Assembly: GCA_948470475.1 (NCBI GenBank)
Contig: OX419336.1
Coordinates: forward strand, 29,091,505 to 29,155,504
Direction of reading: 5' to 3'
Source of the DNA: Galaxea fascicularis
Taxonomy: Eukaryota; Cnidaria; Anthozoa; Scleractinia; Euphylliidae
DNA length: 64,000 nucleotides
A program made the translations under genes and the position numbers. The notes under the pieces were generated by a model, which did not search any database, was not told the origin of the DNA, and worked only from the letters and a program-made list of their open reading frames with translations. Positions 25,861-54,200 of this stretch are shown here, in pieces. The stretch's first letter is position 1; each line of letters opens with the position of its first letter.

Positions 25861-26860
25861 AACAACAACAACAATAACTATATTTGTGTCAAAGTACTTT
25901 TAGCACACCTGCTAATTGGAGACACAAAATACTAAATAAATATGAATTATGATAAAATTATAGGATACTTGTACAAAAATACCAATGCTATTTTATTTAA
26001 AAAAAAAAAGGACATAAAAATCTTCCGATACCATTCTATTAAAAATACTCCTTGTCTCTACGAGCTGCAGAGAAAACAATCAGGTCCACATTCGTTGCTA
26101 ATTAAGGTTAAGAGACCCATTTGTCTTACTAATTTCTTAAACTGACTTAGGATGCTTGCACTTCTTGTGCCCCGAAGTAGGCGGCATCATAGTGTCGGTC
26201 CAAGATACTGTACTGAGTGGAATGCTTTCCGCACGTTACTGTATTAAAGCGTGGTATGACGAATTCTGAGTTCCTAAGGTTATGTATTGGGTGGTTTGTA
26301 CATTAACAGCATTAAAAAGATCTGGTATGTATGTGGGGCAGATGCCATGTTCAACTTAAACATAATAATAGCTATGTTTTGAAGTCTTTGATTATTTTAA
26401 CTCACAAGCTTAGCTTTGTTTAGGGGGTCTTCATAGGAACTGCTTTTGTCTTTGAAGACTGCCCTTAACGCCTTCTCTTGTAACCTTTCAAGCTTTTGTT
26501 TGTCCGACTATCTGATAAAATGCCAAACCATGGAGCAATATGTCAAATGTGGTAAATATTAGTTTTAAATATGTGCAACTTAGCCTTCTCTTATTCTTAG
26601 GAGAACTCCAATTTTTTTGGCTAGATTTAACGCTAATGTGTTTGACATGTTCGCTGAAAGACAACTGGTGATCTATTATTACTCCTAAGAGTTTAAGACA
26701 TGTCGTTTGTTCGATTTCCTTGAGATGGATCTTTGGGAGATCTTGCCCTTTTTTCTTAGTAATTACCGTAGCCTGGAACATTTCCTTATTAGCTAGAAGT
26801 TTATTGCCAGAATACCAATTAGTGCGTCTTGGCCTTATTACGTGTTTGTGCAGCCTGCCC
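25861..26860 (-). mobile_element. CR1/L2-like non-LTR retrotransposon relic, C-terminal RT part
   Basis: On the minus strand about 185 codons stay open (26488-27045). The interior (about 26500-26850) shows a typical C-terminal RT block: a Leu-Gly-Val-Ile-Ile-Asp motif followed by FSEHVKHI, as in CR1/Jockey-type elements. Further decayed reading continues to about 26390. The (CAA)n run at 25861-25876 would be a (TTG)n 3' tail in this orientation. It is 5'-truncated and frame-broken. The first part of the open frame is not RT but crosses the foldback at 26876-26945. Confidence 0.65.
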
Positions 26861-26875
26861 TGATGTAGCCTACGA

Positions 26876-26945
26876 GCGCAGACGTATTTCCGGTTGTCGC
26901 CTCGAGAGAAGCGACAACCGGAAATACGTCTGAGCTCGCAGGCTA
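26876..26945. mobile_element. 70-bp near-perfect foldback element
   Basis: tagcctacgagcgcagacgt and atttccggttgtcgc are followed, after a short ctcgagagaa loop, by their reverse complement ending gagctcgcaggcta. Arms are about 30 bp with very few mismatches. It lies just upstream of the GDH promoter region, beside the CR1 relic. Confidence 0.85.
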
Positions 26946-27150
26946 GCCGTGATGCCACTGCCACGAACAAGTTGTCGCGCCAACCAAATCTCGGCAAATT
27001 TGGCTTCACAAAAAGCATTGAGCTTGGGGGTTCACAACTAAACAAAAAAAATGAGTAAAATAAAGGAGTTCTTGCTGGCTCTTAACCTGGATATGTTCTT
27101 AACATGTTCACGTCAAATTTTGGCACCTCACTCTCGACGTTTTTTTTTTT

Positions 27151-27333
27151 TATAAAAGAAAGTATTTCCGTACTTTTCAACTCTCGGGACGAACGGGAAA
27201 ACTGGCACTAGTTTCTAATTGGTCGAGCGGATCACCTCACAATCAAGGAAACGCGGCTGTTCGATTTCGTGTCGATCTTCGTTCGTGTGATCTCTTCGTG
27301 TACCTTTGTCTTGATTTTTTTGTGCATTAAGTC
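27151..27333 (+). promoter_or_regulatory. Putative GDH promoter/5' UTR
   Basis: A tataaaa element at 27151-27157 lies about 180 bp before the ATG at 27334. The stretch between is not interrupted by recognisable repeats. This is a positional guess; no transcript start was seen. Confidence 0.3.
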
Positions 27334-44061
<16,728 letters not shown>

Positions 44062-44330
44062 GGCACCAGGATATGCTTCAATGAATCAATAATTAATCAT
44101 TTATATAATTCTTTTTTATAGGATTGAAATTGATAATATGAGTTTGTATGATATTTATTTGCCAAGGTGGGAGACCTGTGGTGCCGAGTGTAAGTCTACT
44201 GTGGTGGACTGTAGACACTTGATTGTGAGGGTTGATAGGGTGACCAGATTGAAGGACCACGTGATCGGTAACTTTCTGTGGTGTTGCTGTCTGAGACATT
44301 AAAACGTATTTATAATAAAACGAAGAAGGA
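44062..44330 (+). terminator. GDH 3' UTR with poly(A) signal
   Basis: The taa stop at 44059-44061 is followed by an AT-rich 3' UTR with aataaa at 44314-44319. No stronger signal was seen before it. Confidence 0.6.
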
Positions 44331-46666
44331 AAGCATGTCCAAACCTGAAAATTAAGCATCAATTTAATTTAAATCTGCCGCTTTTTAGTAGTGCTTACTT
44401 TTCTGAAGATTTTCAACACCAGTTTGACTATCGGGTGGCTTCCCACGAAGTCAAATTTAGAGACGTCATATTTGAGGTTAGAAGTAGGAAATGCGACTTT
44501 TTTCCCTTAGTAAAGACTTCGCAGATGGCCACTTGCCGATAAGAATTAATTATTACCTTCGAAATGTGACGGGTTTCGGGATTTCGTGTTCTAAAAGTTC
44601 TTTGTTCGTAAGTAAGAACTTAACAATGTTCGACTGGAAATTTCTTCAAGAAATAGATATTAAAGGCTCCGTTTTTATTCCCCCGCAAGTCTCTGTGTCT
44701 GTTTACGTCAGTGTGGGAACGCGAGTGGTCGGGGAGGGGGGTTGGGAACGTGTCCCTTGCGGCAACATTTGCGTACATCATAGACGGGTAGAATTTCGAG
44801 CACACGAGGGCTTCAAGATCATTTAGTGTAACTCCATTACATGATTCAGCGCGGAAATGAAGCGCTTTTTTCGAGCATAAGTTATGATAAAGAATTCGTT
44901 AATCTTTAATGAACGTTGAACAAGGCTTTATTTCGTGGACAATACATGTACATGGTTGTCTTCAATATTTCTGCTTCCGTTTCTGTTTGTTATGATTGCG
45001 CCCGCAGGATTTTGGCCCAGACGGCCAAAACCCGAGGAAGCACCCTAGAAGTCCCCGGCTATATAGGGAGGAAAATTTCGCCGTAGCAGGAAAAATCTCG
45101 ATTTTTGAGAACACGGCCCGCAAAGGATTGCCAAAAAGTACGCAAAAGATTACCGAAAGTTCGCTGGGGGTCGAATAAGCACGGGAAGGATTTTGGGAGC
45201 GGAGTCTTTGCTACGAGGTTCTAAAGTCCAGAGGTTTCTAGATTTAAGTTTATTTGTTGAAAAATCGCATCCAAGTCCATTCCGTCTAGAGTTAAAATTG
45301 TGGAAACTCGCATTGGTCATCGATGTTTTTGACGGAAAGACACGGCCACACTTGAAATTGTTAGACACAAATCAAACTTAACTGGGCGCGAAAGACTCGC
45401 ACCACAATCCAAAAGTATGTTCAGTGATTGAGAAAAACTGATTTAGAGACACATGGGTTGTGATATTGGCACATTTTCAGAGTTCTAGAGGTCGCTTCGA
45501 AAATTCCTGTTTTGTGTAGCGAAAACAATGCCCGTCCTTTTTGGCAAAAGATTGCAATGCTTGCTTCGATCAGTCAGATTTTGAGGAAAAGAACAGTTTG
45601 GCAAGCTTACTGTCTTTATTACAGCAAATAAAAGACATCAACTCCATTAGGGAAAGCTACTTACAACGAATCTGACTTGTGCAATAAACTGATGCCAGAG
45701 TCAGCTCTTTAATCGAAACGAGCCATGACCGAAAACAATCTATTTGACCTAAGCCTCAGTCCCATGCGCGTAACCAAGGATAATCGGACGATAGCGCATG
45801 GTAGAAAACCTGTCAGCTTGCATTTTCCAGATTTTTTTAAATAACCGAACCTGTCAGATAACAAAAAGCGGTTTGAAAAATAAATGTTCATTCCCTGTAC
45901 AAAGTTTCACTTCAGAAGATATTTACACTCAATATAAAAAAAAGCGGGGGCAGTGACAACTATTACTAGTTTAGTTCCAGTTTGATTGCTTTTAGCGTTA
46001 AGTGTGCATGTTGGAGTTCAGTCGAAGGAAAGTAGTACCTCCCGAGCATGATTTCAAGAGCAAATAACAAATGAAAGTGTTTGGGATGAATGTGCCTTGT
46101 GCTTTTTTAATGACGAATTGATTATTCGATTGTTACCGTTTATGACCATTACCTGTTTGCTGCCCTTCCATACATGTAGTGTTTGCCATATTTGGATTGT
46201 CCATATATGGGCATGATCATGTGCTTTCGACTCAGGGGAGAAGCCTTAACCATTATAATTAACCAATTATTTAGTCTGAGTACCAGGGCCTTTCTCAGGG
46301 AAGGTGGAGGAGAGAGTGGAAAAGAGCCGGGGAGGGAAGTCGGCCCAGAGCCATTGTTTTTTCACCCGTTGTGAAACCAAAACTGTTCGCCAACTTGATT
46401 CCACGGGTGCTTTTCTGTTTTCACGTCATTCGCGATTTGTGCTACTATTTCAAATCCATTCGTTTCCATTCAAAAAAGAAGCCACGAAAAACGTCATTCA
46501 GGGAAAATGTCCAGAATCGCGTGACCAAGTTACATTCTGGTTGATTTTTGCGTGACCTCATGGAAAATTCGATCCGCCATGTTGGCTTAACAGATTTTTC
46601 ACGCTCTTAATTAAGGGAAAAAGCGGAATGTTTTGTGCAAACTGAGATGACAGATCTTGCTTTAAA
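44331..46666. other. Intergenic region, no recognised gene
   Basis: Several 60-110 codon frames exist on both strands (for example 44491-44826 +) but none shows a known domain, consistent splice borders or a conserved-looking composition. The last 200 bp before 46667 probably contain the promoter of the DED gene; no TATA or other clear element was seen there. Confidence 0.55.
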
Positions 46667-47222
46667 ATGTCCGAGATCGAGTACAATAACCTGCTTTTCG
46701 AAATAAGCAGGAGCCTTGATGAGCTTAACGTGTGCGAGCAATTGATGTTCTCGTGTAGAGGAAAGCTAGCGTCTGGGAGCGAAGACAACATTCCAGATGT
46801 TCTTTCTTTGTTTAAAGAACTGGAGGCGCGCAACCATTTAGGTCCTGATCGGCTTGGAATAATGAAGGCCCTTCTGAAAGGTGTGAAGCAATATGAACTC
46901 CTGGGAAAAGTAAAAAAGTTCGAGAACGAAAGGAAGGAATACCTTGATTTGCTCGAAAAAATCATCCCGGTACTCGACGAGCTCAATGATTTGGAACGAC
47001 TGATCTCGATTTGCAGAGCAGAGATTCCAGAGGTAAACGTGAACAATATTCAGGACGTCCGTTCATTGTTTAAAGAACTTGAGAATCAAAGCTGTCTGGG
47101 GACAGATTCTCTTGGCGTCGTGAGGGGAATTTTAATCCAAACAGAGCAAAATAATCTGCGAAAGGAGTTGGACAAGTTCGAAGAACGAAGGAATCGAGAA
47201 GATTTGTTTGAAGCGAGGAAAG
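46667..47222 (+). CDS. First exon: DED1-DED2
   Basis: 185 codons of uninterrupted frame from ATG 46667 (context taaaATGtcc) to the donor at 47223. The two halves align to each other: helix-1 NLLFEISRSLDELN and DLLEKIIPVLDELN, helix-2/3 CRGKL and CRAEI, then the acidic LFKELE segment, then VKKFENER and LDKFEERR. This is the arrangement of FLIP/caspase-8 prodomains. The RxDL motif typical of the DED helix 6 start is replaced by KQYELL in DED1 and EQNNLR in DED2. If the downstream exons are not joined, the frame would stop at a tag just after the donor, giving a free two-DED protein. Confidence 0.88.
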
Positions 47223-50200
47223 GTTAGTCTGGCATTGCCTGTGCAAGACAATACAATACTTTATTTTCACATTTCCTTATTACATTACATTAAAAGATAT
47301 TTGTATGGTTAGTTACAGTAAAGTTATTGAGGTATTTAAAAGGTTAAACTAAACCATATCGATAACAATGATGGAAATGCCTAGCGCCTAAATGTGATTT
47401 TCTCTTTGCTCCGTCAAGGCTGTACTGTTTCTCATTAGCCCACGTTTCCACTCTGATAAAGAAAATTTGAACAACTGCAGTGGCAGGTCTGTCAGAAGCA
47501 GAGCCATACATTTATAAATTTATCCTGACACTAGTCTAGTAATTACATGCAACTTGCATATTACAACCGCTAGTGTAACGCAATAAAAATAGTACGCAAA
47601 CGAATGTTCTTTCGATATGTAATGCATCAAGAGCTTCCTTAATACCCTTTAGGGTAGTTTGTTTTTTGGACCGGTAGGATACTCAACCGGAGACTGATAA
47701 CTTTCTCGGTTAGAATTGGACGCTAACATGTCATTTACATGATCGGATTTACTTCAGTGATTACGAATCACTAGACTGGCTCTACAGGCGTCTGTGGGTG
47801 ACTTTTATGTGTAAAAATATGAAAATTTATTAAAATATACTTCGAACCTATATCGTAAAATGTGGGGATTCGGCATTCTGAAATATATTTCTGAAGCATT
47901 TTCATTTTTTGATTCAGATTTTGTATGATTTGTTTCCGTAGCACAAGTATCTGCTATTGTGTCGTCGGTCAGGAATAACCTGATCGGAGGTAAGTCTAAA
48001 GGATTGATTCACAAGACTTTCTTAGTATGAATGCGAATTGCTTACGTGTATGTGGTTCGTGAGTTCTGTTCTTTTGTTCATTCACGAGAACAATTTGGGC
48101 TCAAGAACTCAAGATTACGTTTTTTATTAGACTCACGTTTTCCTTTCCGTTAATTAGGGAGTTTAAGCAACGAGGACGGCAACGGCAACGAGAACGCCAC
48201 AAAACAATGGGTTTAATGAGCAAAAACAATCGCTCTGCACGTGCGTTTACATTTTAGTACATTTCTTTGCCGTCCTCTGCAAAACAACAACGTGAAATGA
48301 CCAAATTTTAGGTTCTCTCGAGAACGTGAGCGTACTACTGCAAAATCTTCTTTCTTTTTCTTTGCTTTTACACCGTTCACAGTAATTTAGACCCTGGACA
48401 GCTCGCCAGCATTTTGCATGTTAAACAAATTGGAATAATCACGAAAAAGGTTTGAAAACGAGAAGTTATATTTTGAAATGACGTTCTCGTTGCCGTCGCC
48501 GTCGTCGTTGCTTAAACTCCCTAATGTCATACCCAGTACAATGTTGATTGGACGTTAGGAACTGGTCAAAAAGTATAGGGAGGGGGGGGGGAGGGGCAGA
48601 ACAGAGAGGGGGTGTGGATCATCAGTTTTTCAGACCTTAGTAAGGGGTGGGTCGTCTAATTTTAAGGTACCTATGAGGGTGGGTCATCCCTTTTTATGAT
48701 TGAATGACTGAAATAGGCATACTCATTGTCTCAAAAGAAAGAGGTCTTTGAATGCTTTGTTCTGCTGTAATAGTTGGCCACACATTTAAAGTGCACCTAA
48801 CCCCAAAATGTTTTTTTCACTTAGATATATCTTTGCACCTGTTCAAAACACAATGAGCCTTTTTGTGCCTTTTTAAACAAAATCTGGACTATTTAATTAG
48901 GCTATAAAAGTTATGAGTCATCTGTTCCATGACCAATTAACTAATTGCAATCTCAATAAGCTGTCTATTAACATGAGGAAAACAAACTTTATGATAATAA
49001 CATCTCCAAAGAAGCCAGCTATACACAATATTAATATTTTAAACATTGAATGCAAAACTAGTATCAAATATTTAGGCATTTATTTAGATGAGCACTTGAA
49101 CTGGAAAACTCAAATAGCACATGTACAGGGCAAATTGACTAAAAACCTTGGAATCCTCTACCAACTACGGAATTACCTGAACTTAAAGATGTTAAGACAA
49201 TTGTATTATGCACTTATTTACCTTTATCTTAATTAAGGTGCAATGTGTTGGGGCAACAATTATCAGACTAATTTAAATAAGATATGTACTAAGCAAAATA
49301 AGTGTATCCGTAGTATTTTTTTGCAAACAAACATGAACCTCTTTGCCATATTATCAAATCCTTGAAGTTCTAAAATTTGAAAACATTGTTAAATTCAAAA
49401 TCTGCTCACTGGCATTTAAATTATTTAACAATCCATCAACTGTTCCAGCAATCTTCCATAACTTTTTAACACCTATAACAACGGTCCACTCTTATAACAC
49501 CAGAAATTCCGCTAAGCTTAATTTTTACCGACCAAAAGTTAGAACGAACATAGGCAAATTTACTTTTAAGTACTCTGCTTCTGTCATGTGGGAAGCTGTC
49601 CCCTTGGCATTAAAAGAAATAAAAACATTTTATAAGTTTAAGAAACTATATAAGGCCCACTTGATCTCTTGTCAATCAAATAATATATGCTCTGTTTAAT
49701 GGTCAATTATATAGTATGTTACTATCTAATAATGATAATAGAATTAAAAATAATAATAATTGTCTGCTTATATTTTTGCCTCTGTCGTCGCTGCTGCTGC
49801 TGGTAATGATGTGTTGTTCTTTTCTTTTTGCTTTGTTTGTTGCTGTTGCTGTTATTGCTGGTTGTTTGTCTGTATGTCCTTTGTTTTTGTTTTGTTTTTG
49901 TTTTTTTTCCCTTTTGCTAAGCTTCATCCTGTTTAGATTTCTTGCTTGGTTCAGTATATCTCTAACATGTTCAATTTATATACATGTAATGTTTTTCTGT
50001 ACATTAGTCCTAGGCTCTACAAACATTTCCTGTTATATCTCAGTTAAGCTCAGTGTCATTTCTTTGTTTACTTAAAAGTAGATGGTGGTCAACTAGAAAG
50101 CCTTCGCTACTTTGACCACCATACACATTTTATAACTTGTACTGTAATTACTTATCGAATAATCATGTGTTGTAAATATACTTTTCTTCCTATGTTAATT

Positions 50201-51178
50201 TTATGTAAATAGTGTGAATAAATGAACCTTGAACCTTGAAGATAGTAAGGGGCATGGGGCTATTCCTTACATAATGTCACAAAACTTTTTTGCATGTATT
50301 TTTACAAAAACTTCATGCAGTGCAAATCAGTTTGTGATGTCAAGTAAGGAATAGACCCATGCCCATTTCAAGCTCGGTCGTGGGACAGATGATAGCTAGA
50401 TTTCGTAAAATTTACAACCTATAAAAAGTCAATATTTGGTTGAAATAGGTCACAAAACGGTGTAATATGTTTCAGACAGGTGCAAAGATTTATTGAATGA
50501 AAAAAATGTCTCGGGGTTAGGTGCTATTTAAAGCTGGGCAGCTTTGTTTATTTTTTTACACATTATTTTGTTTATTTTTCTTACATATTATTTTAAGCCT
50601 AAATGTAGTGACATTTTTAATGACCCACAAAGGTGTTCCCATCACGTGGGTATAGTGCAGTGCATCTAATGAATAACATGAGGTGCTATTTCATGTAAAT
50701 AATATAGGATTATATCAGGGGGAGCGTCTTTAAAGTTGTTACTGACCAAGTAAACTTCGCTATGAACATTCCCTGAAAATTCCGTTTTTGGTGCTTGAAC
50801 ATGCACTGTATAAAAAGAAATAAAAAGTAGAAAGAGAAAGTGCTTTTGCATTTGGGTAAGAAATACATCTAAATGTCAATCAACACAACCAAAAAAGAGT
50901 GAGTAAGCGACTTTATTTATGGAGGGTAACACTTGACAGTAACAAATAACTGATTAGTGGCTTTCAAAATCAAAAGGTCCACGCAAGAACAGAAATCCCC
51001 CATCCTGTACGTTTTGATCAGTCCCTTAATGAGCACCCTCAGCCAGCAAATCATTGTTTTAGTAGGTGCATGGTGTTTCAGTAATATGATTCTCATTTAG
51101 AGGTTTTATATGGCGAGGTTGCAGTGCCCTACCTATCAAAACACTAAACAATAATTTCATTTAAGACACCACGTAGCT

Positions 51179-51209
<31 letters not shown>

Positions 51210-54200
51210 CTTGTCTCGGTCGTTCAGTTGTTATCTAAGCCGGTCTTCCGGTCTTCCTGGTTGTTTGGCAAGGGAGGATTACTCAATGAGCGACACATGA
51301 CCAAAAAAGGTATTCGTCGTGCCCAAGAACCGTTGAATGATAAATTCACGATTTTCATGTAGCATTAGATTGACTTTCACGTAATTGAATAGTTGCAACC
51401 CCGCGCAAACGTTTTCTCTAGAAGATCCAACATACATTTGAAAATCATTCTTCATTCAAGGAAGACAGATTTATAGCTCAGAGCCTTCCATATATTTTTG
51501 AGTCCATATTTCTTTAATTTTCAAGCACATGTCGTGAAATCCACCAAAATACAGTCCAACTTGTATCAAGCGGCCACCCTCGGGGAATGACTAAGTGACT
51601 GCTTAAGAGGCCTTGACAGTAAGATTCGTATTAACTGAGGCGGGTACCGAAAATTTATATTTCTTTAAATTACCTGAAACTTATTTTACATGTAAAGGGT
51701 GCCAAACAATGTAAATTGGTGCGATCGATTCTTAATTATTTTGTAAAATCACCTCAGGAAGTTAATTTAAAGAATGGAGGATAATTGGAGCAAAATTTGT
51801 GAAAAAATAACTCTTGTTTATGGGTAAATTCGTCTCACTAATGAGAAACTTCTATCACTTCTCGACACCAGTGGTTTCTATTGCTATTAAAACTACGCTT
51901 TGGCTTTATAAATATTGCTAAAACACCAAGTGACAAGTTGTCAGTTCCATATACCATAGTTTCAACAGTTCCTAGTATAATTCATTTCACTGCTAACGAA
52001 AAATATAAAATATTTGGTTAAGTGTTTGCGCGTGGTCCAACCGACAACTATGGCTAAAAACTACACACAACTGATGTCAGTACTTTGCTTTAAATGGTCA
52101 GTGTGTCAAAGGTTTGGGTTTTTTATTTAAAAGGATTTTTAAAGTTGGTCAAAACTGATCCATACAGACCCCCCGCAAAGACACGAAAACTATACAGTTT
52201 TATTTCTACTCAGTTTTGTTATCGCTCACTATGAAATGAATGGTTCTGTATCTGGGAGCATAGATACAACTGAATCCGTACACGTGTAATTTTAGGAGCA
52301 AGCTAAATTATCTTCAGGTTTTGTCACTTAAAGATCGCCCAAATACTTTTTAGTGTTTTTAATGTTATAAGAAACCACTAGCTAACGTGTGGCTTTACGT
52401 TTACCAACGGTGACGCGACTATTTGACCTAACTGTCTGCAGTCAGAGCTATAAATATTCGTCTGTTAAGCATTTATAACCCACAAAATGGAGTCACTCAT
52501 CCACTACTGCAGATAAGTACAAAAGTGGGTAAAACAGCAGAAGCCAACTAAGATATGACATGTTAGTTGGCTTCTGCTGCGGACGAAACAAGAGCAGCTC
52601 GTTATCGGGCCATATTATTTCTTACATGGCACGACTATTTTACCATAAATGCAAGCTATCAAGAAAACATATGTTTATGTTTATCTGTTGTTGTACATCT
52701 GCATGCTGAAGGATAAAGTCATGTGACCAAGTTTTCTAGGTCACTTAATCACAAACGTTATCTGCCGTTGCGGATAAAAAATAAATTATCTGATTAAGTA
52801 TTACTTTGTGTACTTCTCAACTCAACAGCTCTACTTCTACAGTATCTGAAGCATATGCAGTGACTACAGAAGGTCTCCTCTCGTTCGATACAGCAGCTAC
52901 TGATGTCATGTCATTAACACCTCTCTTGATAGTTAAAAATTGCAGCTGCAACTTCCGATGAGCTCTTTCAATTTGGAAATCAAACCCTCCTTTCTTCTCC
53001 TGGAAACAGTCGTGATGTTCAGTTCAAAGTGCTCACAAATCTTCACCAGCATGTCTATGTTAAATTTTGCCAACTTGTTTTGTCGAGTTAATTCACACAA
53101 ATTGAATCTTTCGTAATAAATAGGATGCTTCTCTGCAACCTCGCCAACGACACCTTGGCGTAACTCTTGCAGCTCCGTTTCATATTGCTCTGCTTGACAA
53201 TCACTTTCCAAATTCCATATATCATTCTCTGTTAGATCAGCTGGGTTCTGTACCTTGGCCTTTGCTGCTGCCAGCCTGGAGGAAAATGAACGAATTTGCT
53301 GTGTCTCTAGACACTCGCTGGCGGTAAACAGACGTCTATCTTGCGTGTCTCTTGTATATCTCATGTCAAGAGAAACTTGTACAGGATCAGCTTTATGGCC
53401 TGTTACATTACCAATGTCGAATTTCTCTTGGAGGTAATTTCTGACCTTGCCGGGAAAATGTGCTGATCGCTTGGGTTCCTTCAATGCCCACCCTTCCTGA
53501 AGAACCTGCTGTGAGGTCGCGAGATTATATAATTGCTTGATTATTCTGGTTCCAATTATGTTGCGCACCACATTAGGCATAACCTCAGTGTACGTGTACT
53601 GTGTGCAACATCTTGAACAAAATGGGGACTTGAAATAAACCCAATGAAATGGTCCATTTTAGGCATAATTAAGCCAACACGGTATTTTGGAACAGCTGGC
53701 AAGGGTTGACCACCTCTTCCACAGGAAAGTAAATGTTTTTTAGCTGGAAATAGTTGGTGCTTTGTAACCTCAGGGAGAAGATCTTGGATTTCCTTTTGTG
53801 GAAATATATTGACAATTATCGACAAAATCTGAATTTTGGTAACTCTTGCTTCAGATAGGCGGTAAGCAGCAGCTAGTGCTTGTATTGTATTGTACCTTTC
53901 AACTTCACCTCCCCCCGCCCTACATTTCCAACATTAAAATACTTGTTCAGTGTACCACAACGCATCAGTTCTGCCCAGGTTTCATCTTCCTGTCCAGGAG
54001 CAATGGTTTCTATGACAGCAACAATGCCTTGTTTGACTTTTCTTAGATGCTCTCTTTTAGTGCGGTCTGCTGCCCGAGATAACACATTCTTCATACGGTA
54101 ACGGACTGGACTGTAGTCACGGCTCATCAAGAAGTCATTCAACTTCTCGAGAGACTCGCTTTCTTCTTTGCATTGCGCCTGATGTTGATGAGGTGCAAAG

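Noticed and set aside
44491..44826. 111-codon + strand frame after GDH
   Set aside because: No domain, no splice sites, composition not protein-like at its C-terminal half.
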